DNA of 64,000 bases. Source: Acinetobacter qingfengensis (GTDB taxonomy: Bacteria; Pseudomonadota; Gammaproteobacteria; Pseudomonadales; Moraxellaceae). This document shows positions 1-8,615 of this stretch, piece after piece; position 1 is the first letter of the stretch, and each line of letters starts with the position of its first letter. Made by a program: the position numbers and the translations under genes. The stretch covers positions 1 to 64,000 of the forward strand of contig NZ_VXKN01000013.1 in the NCBI RefSeq assembly GCF_008693185.1. Reading direction: 5' to 3'. A model generated the notes under the pieces. The model saw nothing but the letters and a program-made list of their open reading frames with translations. It made no database searches and had not been told where the DNA came from.

Positions 1-80
1 CTTACCGAACTCAGAAGTGAAACCTCTTCGCGCTGATGGTAGTGTGGGGTTACCCATGTGAGAGTAAGTCATCGCCAGCT
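1..80 (+). rRNA. rrf: 5S ribosomal RNA, 3' part
   Basis: The window opens inside a 5S rRNA gene. The conserved stretches CCGAACTCAGAAGTGAAA and GATGGTAGTGTGGGG are present, and the 3' strand of the terminal stem (CGCCAGCT) closes near base 80. The 5' third lies outside the window. This is the end of a ribosomal RNA operon, as the strong terminator directly after it also indicates. The exact 3' end is set by analogy to other 5S genes and may be off by a few bases. Confidence 0.93.
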
Positions 81-89
81 CATTATTCT

Positions 90-125
90 AACCCCCGGTA
101 GTCATCCTGCCGGGGGTTCTTCTTT
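90..125 (+). terminator. rRNA operon terminator
   Basis: Stem AACCCCCGG (90-98) pairs with CCGGGGGTT (110-118), followed by a T-rich tail (TCTTCTTTT). It is a GC-rich Rho-independent terminator ten bases after the 5S gene. Confidence 0.9.
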
Positions 126-392
126 TAGTGAATTTTATAATCTAGAGAAAGCTTGTAAGCCTAACATTTTTGAGTATAATTAGATATTAAGGTTGCCTAC
201 CGTACTTACGCATGAGTAAAAAAGGGTTTATTTTACATATTGAGTTTTATTCAGTATATCAAATTTAATTTTCTTGAAATCAATCCATCTGGCTTGGTTT
301 ATTAAGTCTGTTTAAACATGCGTTATTGAACTTAATAAACATTCTATGAATAACATATGCCAGAATAATTATGGATTGAATGAGAGATTATT

Positions 393-1604
393 ATGTCTAC
401 ACACAATGCCACCCTTAAAGATTTTGTATTTCGTACCGCAAAATTAATTCAATCAGAATGTAACTTTGAATTTGCTCGTTCTCATATTTATGAGCTATTA
501 GCATGTTATGAAGGTTATAATTCTTATGCTGCATTCCGTTCGGGAAATATTCTTATTAATGTTCAATATAATAACTCGAAAGAGTACGAACAACATCGGT
601 TATTACAAACATTAACGCTAGATATTCTAAATAAACTACCCGAAATGGATTATTCTAATGAAAACTGGCATGATGAAGATAATTTGATTTGGGATGATTA
701 CGAAGGCCGAGAATTTTTAGATAATATTCAACGATTTATTTTAAGGCTTAATCAATTATCTGATGAAGAATTACCTAAGACTTTTCTACTTCATCTTATT
801 CAAGTCATTTATCGGGAATTTTTATTCTTAAATATGTTTTATATGAACTTAAAGTCAGTTCGAAAGGCTTTAGGTTATTTAGAATTTGAAAATGGAAGTC
901 TAGATGGTTTTGAGCTAGATATTTTGGGGTATGATGAATTAGATTTTATCGAATGTGAAGATGGACAATTCTATAATTTTCAAATCATTGAGGATCATTT
1001 AGATGAGCTTCAATTATTTGTAGAAAAAGGAAATAAAGATGCAATAGGGATTATTGCAAAATATTATTTGTATTTAGCCAATCAGATTGCACCTTATGGA
1101 CGAGAAGGGTCAAATTTTGGTGCAGTTTGGGATAATGAAAAAATGAAATATACCAATAAAACTCAAGCAAAATTAAATAGGAAAAAGTTTGATGATTTGG
1201 TTGCACTTAGTCAACAATATCAGAAGATGATTGAAAAATTTCCACTAAATGTAAATGAAGTAAATTTTAATCAGGTTGAAATTGCAAAGATTCAGCTAAA
1301 ATATTTAGCAAACCAAGGTGATATCGAGGCAATAGATTATTTTTTATATAATAAATTATTTAATCATGATATCGAAGCATGGACATATATTTATGTTGCC
1401 CAAAAACTAGGGACAGATTTTACTAAAGATGATTATCATGCGATTAATGCTTATACAGGGGAACCTTATGATGATTATGGCCCATTAGAAGTAGTGGGGA
1501 GAGGTGCAATACAACATGAAATTCATTTGGTTGATTTAGATGATTGTGATAAACAACAGGCAATAGAACAAGCACAACAGATATTAGAATCTATTAAACG
1601 CTAA
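393..1604 (+). CDS. Hypothetical acidic protein, 403 aa
   Basis: I do not recognise this protein. The N-terminal part (about residues 8-52) has a helical stretch ending in ELLACYEGYNSYAAFRS; this kind of 'GYxSYAAF' segment recurs in uncharacterised bacterial proteins. The rest is acidic and helical. The segments around EKGNKDAIGIIAKYY and LANQGDIEAIDYF are vaguely Sel1/TPR-like, but no clean repeat can be counted. There is no signal peptide or membrane segment, so it is probably cytoplasmic. It stands alone between the rRNA terminator and a bidirectional terminator at its 3' end. The very AT-rich codon use (many TTA, ATT, GAT) suggests accessory DNA. There is no clear Shine-Dalgarno motif; GAGAG lies about 12 bases upstream. 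Confidence 0.75.
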   Translation: MSTHNATLKDFVFRTAKLIQSECNFEFARSHIYELLACYEGYNSYAAFRSGNILINVQYNNSKEYEQHRLLQTLTLDILNKLPEMDYSNENWHDEDNLIWDDYEGREFLDNIQRFILRLNQLSDEELPKTFLLHLIQVIYREFLFLNMFYMNLKSVRKALGYLEFENGSLDGFELDILGYDELDFIECEDGQFYNFQIIEDHLDELQLFVEKGNKDAIGIIAKYYLYLANQIAPYGREGSNFGAVWDNEKMKYTNKTQAKLNRKKFDDLVALSQQYQKMIEKFPLNVNEVNFNQVEIAKIQLKYLANQGDIEAIDYFLYNKLFNHDIEAWTYIYVAQKLGTDFTKDDYHAINAYTGEPYDDYGPLEVVGRGAIQHEIHLVDLDDCDKQQAIEQAQQILESIKR

Positions 1605-1613
1605 TATATAGTT

Positions 1614-1644
1614 ATCCCTTGATTTTACGTCAAGGGATTTTTTT
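1614..1644. terminator. Bidirectional terminator between convergent genes
   Basis: Perfect 9-bp stem ATCCCTTGA (1614-1622) / TCAAGGGAT (1630-1638), with a T-run on the plus side. It serves the gene ending at 1604, and it overlaps the stop codon of the minus-strand gene at 1630. Confidence 0.8.
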
Positions 1645-1902
1645 ATGAGTCGAGTAAAATTTACCATAAATCTGTTGTAATACTTCAATTGCATCTAATT
1701 CTAAAGCACTACAATAACTTATCAGCTCAAAAATATCTAATCGACGATCGCCTGTTTCGACTTTACCGATAAAAGAATAAATCACACCTAAGCGAGTTGC
1801 TAAAGCCCGTTGAGAAAGCCCAAGCTCTAGCCTGCGTTGAATTAAATATTGTCGAAGCCAGACATGCTGAGGTGCATGAACTGATAATTTGATATTGTTC
1901 AT
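1630..1902 (-). CDS. Xre-family helix-turn-helix regulator, 90 aa
   Basis: Small DNA-binding protein with one Cro/C1-type HTH. Residues about 26-66 carry LGLSQRALATRLGV, then FIGKVETGDRRLDIFELI, the usual pattern of helices 2 to 4 with the K-x-E-x-G-x-R turn. It probably represses itself and the divergent Excalibur gene: the start codon abuts a 19-bp operator-like dyad, with a second copy 27 bp further on. Upstream there is a reverse TATAAT and almost no leader, and no clear ribosome site. Such small Xre proteins also serve as antitoxins or phage repressors. No toxin gene is next to it. Confidence 0.85.
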   Translation of the reverse strand: MNNIKLSVHAPQHVWLRQYLIQRRLELGLSQRALATRLGVIYSFIGKVETGDRRLDIFELISYCSALELDAIEVLQQIYGKFYSTHKKIP

Positions 1903-1948
1903 TGCACCGATTTTAGGTTCAGATTATAATGCACCTGTTTTGGGTGCA
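1903..1948. promoter_or_regulatory. Twin operator and divergent promoter of the Xre gene
   Basis: Two 19-bp dyads of the same pattern, TGCACC-N7-GGTTCA (1903-1921) and TGCACC-N7-GGTGCA (1930-1948), lie 27 bp apart centre to centre. Between them, ATTATAAT at 1923-1930 gives a TATAAT box on each strand, placed to drive both genes. Binding by the Xre protein would cover both promoters. That the Xre protein binds here is an inference. Confidence 0.6.
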
Positions 1949-1966
1949 AAAATTGGATGCTAAGTT

Positions 1967-2236
1967 GTGCAGAAATTATTGATTGTTTTGGTGATGTTTA
2001 TCGCTGTTTGGTGTGCCATAGTGCATTTCCAAAGTAAAAAAGATGCTACATCAGATTATGAAGTGGCGGAAATTTCGCAAGTCGATACTGAGCCCAAATT
2101 TCACTGTGATGGACGAACACATTGCTCACAAATGACTTCTTGTGCCGAAGCAACGTATTTTTTACGAAACTGTCCCGGGACAAAAATGGATGGTAATAAT
2201 GATGGCATTCCTTGTGAAAAACAATGGTGTAAATAG
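1967..2236 (+). CDS. Excalibur calcium-binding domain protein, 89 aa
   Basis: Residues 1-22 form an N-terminal hydrophobic anchor or signal (MQKLLIVLVMFIAVWCAIVH). The C-terminal domain has HCDGRTHCSQMTSCAEATYF, then CPGTKMDGNNDGIPCE. This is the Excalibur fold, with the D-x-N-x-DGIPCE calcium loop and conserved cysteines for disulfides, so the protein should act in the periplasm. The start is a GTG; an ATG ten bases upstream is out of frame. It is divergent from the Xre gene and shares its operators. Its biological role is unknown; Excalibur domains occur in surface proteins and next to extracellular nucleases. Confidence 0.85.
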   Translation: MQKLLIVLVMFIAVWCAIVHFQSKKDATSDYEVAEISQVDTEPKFHCDGRTHCSQMTSCAEATYFLRNCPGTKMDGNNDGIPCEKQWCK

Positions 2237-2245
2237 AATAATAAT

Positions 2246-2475
2246 ATGACTTTTTTAGTTTATTTGGGTTTGATTTTTTTCTGATTGGTGGAATTGATTT
2301 TTTAATTACAGCATTTAAAACAAATATTTTATGGGGATTAATTTGTTTATTTATTTCTCCACTTTCCTTGATATTTTTGGTTTTATATTGGAATGATGTA
2401 AAAAATTCATTTTTTCTACAGATAATTGGAATAATAATAATTTTTATCGGTGTAATCAATGGCGGTCATTTGTAA
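2246..2475 (+). pseudogene. Small membrane protein gene with frameshift at a T7 run
   Basis: ATG at 2246 opens MTFLVYLGLIFF and hits TGA right after seven T (2274-2280). One extra T would restore the frame into FLIGGIDFLITAFKTN and onward through ISPLSLIFLVLYW and QIIGIIIIFIGVINGGHL to the TAA at 2473-2475. The joined product would be a 76-residue protein with about three hydrophobic segments. It starts ten bases after the Excalibur gene and is probably co-transcribed with it. The single homopolymer break could be a true mutation, a sequencing error, or slippage. Confidence 0.6.
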
Positions 2476-2554
2476 TAGGAGCTTATTCTAATACATTAAG
2501 TTTATATTCATTCTATTTTTAAATTATTATTTGATAACTTATATTTATTTAAGA

Positions 2555-2581
2555 ATAAAAAACGCCTCTTTACAGAAGCGT
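2555..2581 (-). terminator. htpX terminator
   Basis: On the minus strand, ACGCTTC and GAGGCGT form a 7-bp stem followed by a T-run. It lies 20 bp beyond the htpX stop codon. Confidence 0.7.
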
Positions 2582-2600
2582 CTTATGAAAATCCAAAAAA

Positions 2601-3500
2601 TTATTGTACATTTAATTTTTGCAAAGCTTCTACACGTTGTTCAATACTTGGATGAGTATGGAAAAGTGCTGCTAGACTAAAACCTTGATGCTGGCCTTCA
2701 GCGATGGCGAAAGCTTGCATTTCTTTAGGCATTTGATCTGGCATATTTTGTTCATCACGCAAGCGTAATAGGGCTGAGATCATGGCTTGTTTACCAGCAA
2801 GGCGGGCACCAGCTTCATCAGCACGATATTCACGATAACGTGAAAACCAAAGTACAATGGTGCTTGCGAGAATACCAAATACAATATCCAGAACCATCGT
2901 TGTGACAAAATAGCCAATTCCAGGTGCTTCATTATCGCCACGTCCAAAAACGTTTCGATCGATAAAATCACCCACGACACGGGCAAAAAACATTACAAAG
3001 GTATTGACCACGCCTTGAACGAGAGAAAGTGTCACCATATCACCATTGGCAACATGCCCGATCTCATGTGCTAGAACAGCACGTACTTCATCGGCAGACA
3101 TACGTTCCAGCAGTCCTGAAGAAACCGCTACAAGCGCATCATTTTTATTCCAGCCAGTTGCAAAAGCGTTGGACTGATGCGAATAAAAAATACCAACTTC
3201 AGGCATTTTGATGCCTGCACGTTGAGAAAGATCTGCAACAGTTTGTAATAACCATTGTTCACCCTGATTACTTGGTGACTCAATAATTTGTGTACCTGTG
3301 GTTTTTTTAGCAATCCATTTTGACATGAATAGCGAAACTAGAGAACCAGCCATACCAAAGACAAAACAGAATACCAGTAGGCTAGATAGGTTTAAACCAC
3401 CAGATGTATGATAGCTACCAACCCCAAGGATGGATAAGATTAGACCTGCAACTACGAGAACTGCGAGGTTGGTAAGCAAAAACAAACCAATCCGCATCAT
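2601..3500 (-). CDS. htpX: Protease HtpX (M48 membrane zinc metallopeptidase)
   Basis: HtpX is an inner-membrane zinc endopeptidase that helps clear misfolded membrane proteins alongside FtsH. The 299 residues are normal for the family. Two N-terminal membrane segments (about 5-28 and 38-60) precede the cytosolic M48 domain, with the zinc motif HEIGH at 145-149. A further hydrophobic stretch ([20 protein letters not shown]) and the third zinc ligand region (EYRADEAGA) follow. The first ATG is chosen because AGAGGA stands 8 bases upstream. It is a single gene with its own terminator. An 8-bp inverted repeat sits over its probable -10 region; in enterobacteria htpX answers to CpxR, but no such link can be shown here. 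Confidence 0.97.
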   Translation of the reverse strand: MMRIGLFLLTNLAVLVVAGLILSILGVGSYHTSGGLNLSSLLVFCFVFGMAGSLVSLFMSKWIAKKTTGTQIIESPSNQGEQWLLQTVADLSQRAGIKMPEVGIFYSHQSNAFATGWNKNDALVAVSSGLLERMSADEVRAVLAHEIGHVANGDMVTLSLVQGVVNTFVMFFARVVGDFIDRNVFGRGDNEAPGIGYFVTTMVLDIVFGILASTIVLWFSRYREYRADEAGARLAGKQAMISALLRLRDEQNMPDQMPKEMQAFAIAEGQHQGFSLAALFHTHPSIEQRVEALQKLNVQ

Positions 3501-3543
3501 GGAATGAATCCTCTAAAAGATAAAATAAGGTGTATGGAAATTT

Positions 3544-3574
3544 ACACATGCCAGTATAATACTATAGCATGTGT
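3544..3574. promoter_or_regulatory. Dyad upstream of htpX
   Basis: A perfect 8-bp inverted repeat ACACATGC (3544-3551) / GCATGTGT (3567-3574) encloses the small palindrome AGTATAATACT (3553-3563), which contains a reverse TATACT box about 50 bp before the htpX start. This is the geometry of an operator over a promoter. The binding protein is unknown. Confidence 0.5.
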
Positions 3575-3656
3575 GTTTTATGAGGGAAATTAAATCAATT
3601 TCAAGTGTAAAATTTCATGTATAACAATGAAATTTTGCTGGACTGTTATGTAAAAA

Positions 3657-4448
3657 CTATTGTGCTATCCGATCAGTATAAACCCCATTAATTAAGATAA
3701 TTTCTCGCTGTGACGCTGAGCGTATGTTGCGAGTTTCCAATATACCGGGATTGTTTGCATTGCTACCAGTTGAGGTTTGAGTCTGAGAACTTATACTAAT
3801 ACCATCTGCATACAAATTATTATAACGACTTAATACTCGGCGTACATAGTCCTGTGTTTCTTTAAATGGCGGTATACCACCGTATTTTGTTACATTACCT
3901 TCACCTGCATTATACGCAGCTAAAGCTAAGGTGGTATTACCATTAAATCTTTTTATTAACCAGCTGAGATACCTAGCACCGCCATGAATATTTTGAGCAG
4001 GATCATAGACATTACCAACATTAAAACGCCGAGCTGTAGCAGGCATAAGTTGCATAAGTCCCTGTGCTCCAACAGGTGAGCGTGCTGTAGCATTAAAACC
4101 TGATTCGGTATGCATTACTGCCTTAATTAGACCCTCTGCAACACCATAATTTTGTGCAGCAGCTTTAATAATTCCATCGTAGGCATTTTTTGTTTTACTA
4201 AAGCTTGGTAACACGGCTGCTTCCGAGTTTCCCCAGTTTGAATAGCGATGTACATTGCTATCAGAAAAATAGGTTACTTTCACCTGTTTATAATGTGCGT
4301 GATTTTGTCGCTTATCGGTCAGTAATGGTGTACCCGTTGCATCTTTGTAGACATAAAGATGACCTGCCTGAGCAGGTGTATTTAAAAGTGCCAATAACCC
4401 AGTGAGTAAAAAAGGGAATGACGCTCGATAGGTTAATTTATTATTCAT
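3657..4448 (-). CDS. Lytic transglycosylase, SLT family, with DUF4124-like N-terminus
   Basis: A secreted murein-cleaving enzyme of 263 residues. A signal peptide ends near TPAQAG (residue 29). Then come a short DUF4124-like module (YVYKDATGTPLLTDKRQ), a linker, and the SLT lysozyme-like domain from about residue 88: HTESGFN with catalytic Glu115, GAQGLMQLMPATA, NIHGGARYLSWL and LALAAYNAGEGNV. It should act on peptidoglycan in the periplasm, releasing anhydro-muropeptides. The C-terminal 50 residues have no domain I recognise. There is no lipobox, so it is soluble rather than lipid-anchored. The gene stands alone. Confidence 0.92.
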   Translation of the reverse strand: MNNKLTYRASFPFLLTGLLALLNTPAQAGHLYVYKDATGTPLLTDKRQNHAHYKQVKVTYFSDSNVHRYSNWGNSEAAVLPSFSKTKNAYDGIIKAAAQNYGVAEGLIKAVMHTESGFNATARSPVGAQGLMQLMPATARRFNVGNVYDPAQNIHGGARYLSWLIKRFNGNTTLALAAYNAGEGNVTKYGGIPPFKETQDYVRRVLSRYNNLYADGISISSQTQTSTGSNANNPGILETRNIRSASQREIILINGVYTDRIAQ

Positions 4449-4955
4449 TTATGACAAATACCAATCGGTAATAATACAACGTGGCTAGTGTAGCAAAAAA
4501 ACAGCAATTAGAGAAAATAAAAGCAACAAATAAGATTTTGACTGATTAAAAATTCATAACTAATGCTTGACTTTTTAAGATGTGTTTTTTTCAAAAAAAA
4601 TTAAAAAAATTATTTTATTGTCTATTGCATTATTTAACTATTTGAAAAATATAAACAAAATAATGTGATTAAAAAATAATCAAATTGTAGCTAAGCCTTA
4701 ACTTTTCTTGCCCAGCTTTTGTCAAGTGTTTAGTTATCCATAAAGTTATCCACAGCTTTTGTGGAAAAAATAAAAATAACGTATCCATCAACAGCTTAAG
4801 GCTAAATAATCAACAGTAGCAGAGTTTTGTGATGAAATGATTAAGCTTATATAAAAATTGTATGAATACTAAAAAGTAGAGGAATAGTGCTGTGTATTTT
4901 TTTGAGGATGGAGTAGAATACTTGCCTTATTTTTTTCGATGTATAGGAAAAGAAC
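4449..4955. other. Intergenic region with DnaA-box-like sites before ttcA
   Basis: 507 bp, very AT-rich, no gene seen. TTATCCATA (4734-4742) and the consensus DnaA box TTATCCACA (4746-4754) lie 12 bp apart in the same orientation. TGTGGAAAA (4760-4768) is a one-mismatch box in reverse. No dnaA, dnaN or rpmH gene is nearby, so this is unlikely to be the main origin. It could control ttcA or titrate DnaA. The divergent promoters for the transglycosylase and ttcA must also lie here. Confidence 0.5.
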
Positions 4956-5870
4956 GTGTCAACATTTTCGCCAGTTGAAAACCGTAGTTTAGGATTTAAT
5001 TTTAAACCAGAATTGCCAACCAGTTCAGCCTATCATCGTTTATTGAAAAAATTGCGCCGTCAAGTTGGACATGCCATTCGTGATTTCAAGATGATTGAAG
5101 ATGGCGATAAAGTCATGGTTTGCATTTCTGGAGGCAAAGATAGTTATACTTTACTGGATATTCTGCTTCAATTTAAACGGATTGCACCAATTAACTTTGA
5201 TGTTGTTGCGGTTAATCTAGATCAAAAACAACCGGGATTTCCGGAAGATATTTTGCCTAAATACTTGGAAGAAAATCATATTCCTTATTATATTTTGGAA
5301 AAAGATACCTATAGTATTACCAAACGTTTAACTCCAGAAGGTAAAACCTATTGTGCTGTATGTTCACGTTTACGCCGTGGTTCTTTATATGGTTTTGCTC
5401 AGGAAATTGGTGCAACTAAAGTAGCTTTAGGGCATCATCGTGACGATATCATTGCAACTTTTTTTCTGAATTTATTTCATGGCGGCAGTTTGAAAGCTAT
5501 GCCGCCTAAATTATTATCTTCAGATAAAAAGAATATTTTAATTCGACCACTGGCGTATGTTGAAGAAAAAGACATCATCAAATATGCAGAATTGCGTAAA
5601 TTTCCAATTATTCCATGTAATCTGTGTGGTTCACAGGAAAACTTGCAACGTGCCATGATCAATGACATGTTACGTGGCTGGGATAAACAATATCCGAAAC
5701 GTCTACATAGTATTTTTGGCGCATTACAAAATGTGTCACCCTCGCAGTTAGCTGATCGGGAATTATTTGACTTCGAAGTTCTAGATTCAAAGCGTGAGTT
5801 GGATTTTAAAGATCCGGAAGAAATGAAAAAACGTTTGGATGTGGTTAATCTGAGTTTTGCAGCAGAATGA
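4956..5870 (+). CDS. ttcA: tRNA 2-thiocytidine(32) synthetase TtcA
   Basis: TtcA thiolates cytidine 32 in certain tRNAs, using ATP and an iron-sulfur cluster. The 304 residues match the family. The PP-loop SGGKDS is at 58-63 and adenylates the base. The cluster cysteines are in CAVC (133-136), with a further CNLC motif near residue 222, and HHRDD is typical. The start is GTG at 4956, preceded by AGGA about seven bases upstream; no ATG is nearby in frame. It is monocistronic. Up to about 20 N-terminal residues may be flexible. Confidence 0.96.
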   Translation: MSTFSPVENRSLGFNFKPELPTSSAYHRLLKKLRRQVGHAIRDFKMIEDGDKVMVCISGGKDSYTLLDILLQFKRIAPINFDVVAVNLDQKQPGFPEDILPKYLEENHIPYYILEKDTYSITKRLTPEGKTYCAVCSRLRRGSLYGFAQEIGATKVALGHHRDDIIATFFLNLFHGGSLKAMPPKLLSSDKKNILIRPLAYVEEKDIIKYAELRKFPIIPCNLCGSQENLQRAMINDMLRGWDKQYPKRLHSIFGALQNVSPSQLADRELFDFEVLDSKRELDFKDPEEMKKRLDVVNLSFAAE

Positions 5871-6122
5871 TTTTAATAAATCAAGTTTTTGATTTATAGA
5901 TACTTTAAATAAATATGTTAAGACGCCGGTTTTTGTGGGATATACCTGAAATGATGGTATTAGCCTTTAGTCGCGTTGGCCTGAAAAAATCTGTAAAGTA
6001 TGTAAAATGCCTGTACCCTAACCTTGCAAGCATGTTATAACAGGGCAAGGAAGTATGATGTTTAAGTAGAATTTACTTAAATATGAATCATCAAAATCTT
6101 GAAAATGAAATGAGGAATCAAA

Positions 6123-6512
6123 ATGCCTGCTCTTTTAACTGATGATTGGTTTGCTACCGTAGAACAACTTACTGCTGAAGCAGGGGATTTAAATTTACCG
6201 CCAGCACTTGAAAGTTTGGGTGTAAATTTGGTTGTAGATAATACCGATGGTAGTAAAACTGAATTGGCCTTAAATGGCGGAAAAATTCAGAAAGGTTTAT
6301 CAGAAGCCGCCAAAACCACATTAGCAATTGATGCAGATACTTTGCGTAAAGTGTTTCTGGAGTTTGACATGGCAGCAGCTATGCAAGCATTCATGTCTGG
6401 AAAGATAAAAGTTCAGGGTGATATGAGTCAACTTATGGCTTTACAAACAGTAAAACCAAGTGTAGAACAAAAAACATTATTTAAAAAGATTTTGGAACAA
6501 ACCACAGCATAA
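6123..6512 (+). CDS. SCP2 sterol-binding domain protein, 129 aa
   Basis: A small single-domain protein of the SCP2 type, which binds lipids or acyl chains in a hydrophobic tunnel. Features include the strand LGVNLVVDNTDG followed by KTELALNGGKIQKG, and the helix-containing stretch AAAMQAFMSGKIKVQGDMSQLMAL, where the 'F-x-x-G-K-I-x-V-x-G-D' pattern is the family hallmark. No signal peptide, so cytosolic. The start ATG at 6123 has GAGGAA just upstream. Its ligand and role are not known; related stand-alone SCP2 proteins are common in Acinetobacter. It has its own terminator. Confidence 0.9.
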   Translation: MPALLTDDWFATVEQLTAEAGDLNLPPALESLGVNLVVDNTDGSKTELALNGGKIQKGLSEAAKTTLAIDADTLRKVFLEFDMAAAMQAFMSGKIKVQGDMSQLMALQTVKPSVEQKTLFKKILEQTTA

Positions 6513-6530
6513 ATCGAGATAACTGAATTG

Positions 6531-6568
6531 GCTCCGATCTATTTGTAATAAATCGGGGCTTTTTCTTT
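6531..6568 (+). terminator. Terminator after the SCP2 gene
   Basis: GCTCCGAT (6531-6538) pairs with ATCGGGGC (6552-6559), followed by TTTTTC and more T. It works on the plus strand only; there is no T-run in the other direction. Confidence 0.75.
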
Positions 6569-6569
6569 T

Positions 6570-7736
6570 TTACACATTGGCTAACGATGATGTTTTGATA
6601 TGTTCCAGATAAACTCTAATTCGTTTAACATATTGTAACGCCTGACTATAACGATTATTTCGATGTTGATGTTCCTGTAAATAACGATAAACATTGACCC
6701 ATTGATTTGGGTTTTTACCCTGACGCTGTAGTTGAGCCATGATCTGATTAAGTGCGCCTGGCCCCATATTGTAGGCAACCAATGCATACCAATTGCGATC
6801 TGGCTGAGGAACATCATCATATTGCTCTAACATAGCATCAATATATTTCGCTCCACCTTGAATGCTCTGTGCGGGATTGGTACGATCACTCACTCCCATG
6901 GCTCTTGCTGTATTTTGCGTTAGCATCATTACCCCTCTGACACCGGTAGGGGAGATTGAGTTTGGATTTAAATAAGATTCTTGATAACCAATTGCAGCTA
7001 AAAATTGCCAATCTAAATCATGTGCTTGAGCACTTTGCTTAAAATTCGCTTTATAAATAGGTAAACGATTTTCCAAGTTACGGGTAACCACATCTAAATC
7101 GTGATCATTTAAATAATTTTGATCATAAAAAGATGCAAGTTGCTGGATGGCACCAGATTGCTGTGCCTGACATAAATAACCGCTTGCAGATGCAGTTAAT
7201 GTTTTTTCAGCAGATTGAAAAACAAGAGATAAATTTGGATCTAGTCCATATTTTTGCAGAGTATTTGGTATTCCACAGCTACTTTCCACCGCAATTAATC
7301 CGAAATCTTCAACTTGATTGATTGGGGCTGTAGATAAGGCAATCTGTGCTTTACCTTGTTTTACCCATTTTAGTGCTGTTGCTTCGTTCGCAACGGTTTT
7401 TACATCGAGTCTAAGATTCATTTGATCAGAAAAATTACGAATCAAATCATAACCAAAACCGTAGGCAAAACCATCTTGATTAAAAAGGGTGGTGGAATTT
7501 TCTACAGTTACAATCGTAAGCACTTGTGTATTGTTTGATTTTATAAGCTGATCGTTATTAACTACCTGCTTATATCTATCAGTTTTTCCAATTTTTTGGA
7601 AAAATTGTTTGCCTTGAGTTACATTTAAACTCAAAGGAATAAGAATGGCAATTGTCAGGATAGTCTTAAAAAAAGGTAGAGATTGAATATAATCGAGGCA
7701 TAGCCTCGATCGGGATGTTTGTTTCACAGACTTCAT
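6570..7736 (-). CDS. MltF-like lytic transglycosylase (SBP + SLT domains)
   Basis: Membrane-bound murein transglycosylase of the MltF layout, 388 residues from the chosen start. Order: an N-terminal hydrophobic anchor (FKTILTIAILIPLSLNV), a shortened periplasmic solute-binding-protein domain (about 60-190, with the pair FGYDLIRNFSDQMNLRLDVK and GKAQIALSTAPI), then an SLT domain with GYQESYLNPNS (catalytic Glu), GVRGVMMLTQNTARAM, IQGGAKYIDAML and LVAYNMGPGAL. E. coli MltF is longer (518 aa), so the binding domain is reduced. The start at 7736 is preferred because GGAG stands about 6 bases upstream; an ATG ten codons earlier has no ribosome site. A second SLT enzyme lies 2 kb away. Confidence 0.88.
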   Translation of the reverse strand: MKSVKQTSRSRLCLDYIQSLPFFKTILTIAILIPLSLNVTQGKQFFQKIGKTDRYKQVVNNDQLIKSNNTQVLTIVTVENSTTLFNQDGFAYGFGYDLIRNFSDQMNLRLDVKTVANEATALKWVKQGKAQIALSTAPINQVEDFGLIAVESSCGIPNTLQKYGLDPNLSLVFQSAEKTLTASASGYLCQAQQSGAIQQLASFYDQNYLNDHDLDVVTRNLENRLPIYKANFKQSAQAHDLDWQFLAAIGYQESYLNPNSISPTGVRGVMMLTQNTARAMGVSDRTNPAQSIQGGAKYIDAMLEQYDDVPQPDRNWYALVAYNMGPGALNQIMAQLQRQGKNPNQWVNVYRYLQEHQHRNNRYSQALQYVKRIRVYLEHIKTSSLANV

Positions 7737-8082
7737 GGAGTCTCCGGCGACAAAATCATTTATCATTCAAGACTGAATACCTATGTCTTAAAAGAAAAAA
7801 TGGTATGTGTTAGAGCAGACATGACGTAAATAACGACACGTAATACTATTAAAAAGGCAATTGCGGCGTTAAATTAGGGAGAAAATAGAACAAAAAATAT
7901 GCAAAAACCTCACAAGGGCGCAGATATTATCTAAAAAAGATGCTTTGGTCAAATCCTATACAATATTTTTAAGAGAAAATCTGCCTGTAGAGGGACTATA
8001 TCTGGGGTTAATGAAGTAAAATGTCATGTTTATTGCGGATAGCTTGAACTTTTGCAAAACTATGTTAAAAAATGGTCAAAGT
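7737..8082. other. Intergenic region between mltF-like gene and greB
   Basis: 346 bp containing the divergent promoters of its neighbours. I see no gene, clear repeat or RNA in it. A reading frame extending greB upstream by 19 codons exists but matches nothing in the GreB family. Confidence 0.4.
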
Positions 8083-8559
8083 ATGAAGTCTGTGTTAATT
8101 ACTCGTGAGGGACACGATAAACTTGCTCAGGAATTACAGCAATTGTGGCATGTAGAGCGACCAGAAGTCACTAAAAAAGTCAGTTGGGCTGCAAGTTTGG
8201 GAGATCGATCAGAAAATGCAGACTATCAATATAATAAACAGCTGCTTAGGAAAATTGATCGCCGAGTACGCTATCTAGGAAAACGTATGGAGCAGCTTAA
8301 AATTATTGATTATTCACCTGAACAGGATGGTAAAGTTTATTTTGGTGCTTGGGTAGATATTGAAAATGAACAAGGTGAAACAATTACTATTCGAATTGTT
8401 GGCATTGATGAAATTTTTGATAGTGAACCTCACTATATTTCGATTGATTCTCCAATGGCTAGAGCAATGCTTGCTAAAGCAGTCAATGATGAGTTTGAAG
8501 TGATAACGCCTTTGGGAAAAAGGTTGTGGTATGTGAATGCTATTCGTTATCAGCGTTAA
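8083..8559 (+). CDS. greB: Transcription elongation factor GreB
   Basis: GreB enters the RNA polymerase secondary channel and makes backtracked polymerase cleave its RNA. The 158 residues from ATG 8083 fit E. coli GreB end to end: start MKSVLITREGHDKLAQEL, the coiled-coil tip ASLGDRSENADYQYNK with the acidic pair D-x-x-E that coordinates magnesium, RVRYLGKRMEQLKI, then the FKBP-like C-terminal domain with SIDSPMARAML. An upstream in-frame ATG at 8026 would add 19 residues foreign to the family and is not used. The second family member, greA, is at 23750. Confidence 0.95.
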   Translation: MKSVLITREGHDKLAQELQQLWHVERPEVTKKVSWAASLGDRSENADYQYNKQLLRKIDRRVRYLGKRMEQLKIIDYSPEQDGKVYFGAWVDIENEQGETITIRIVGIDEIFDSEPHYISIDSPMARAMLAKAVNDEFEVITPLGKRLWYVNAIRYQR

Positions 8560-8615
8560 GAAAACTGCAAATGCTTTAAATATAAGCAAATCATCATTGT
8601 ATTTAAATAAAATAA

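Noticed and set aside
2046..2459. A 137-codon minus-strand frame
   Set aside because: It lies opposite the Excalibur gene and the frameshifted membrane gene, which both have better protein signatures; no ribosome site.
4734..4768. Chromosomal origin oriC
   Set aside because: Only three DnaA-like boxes and no dnaA, dnaN, rpmH or gyrB nearby. Kept only as a regulatory curiosity.
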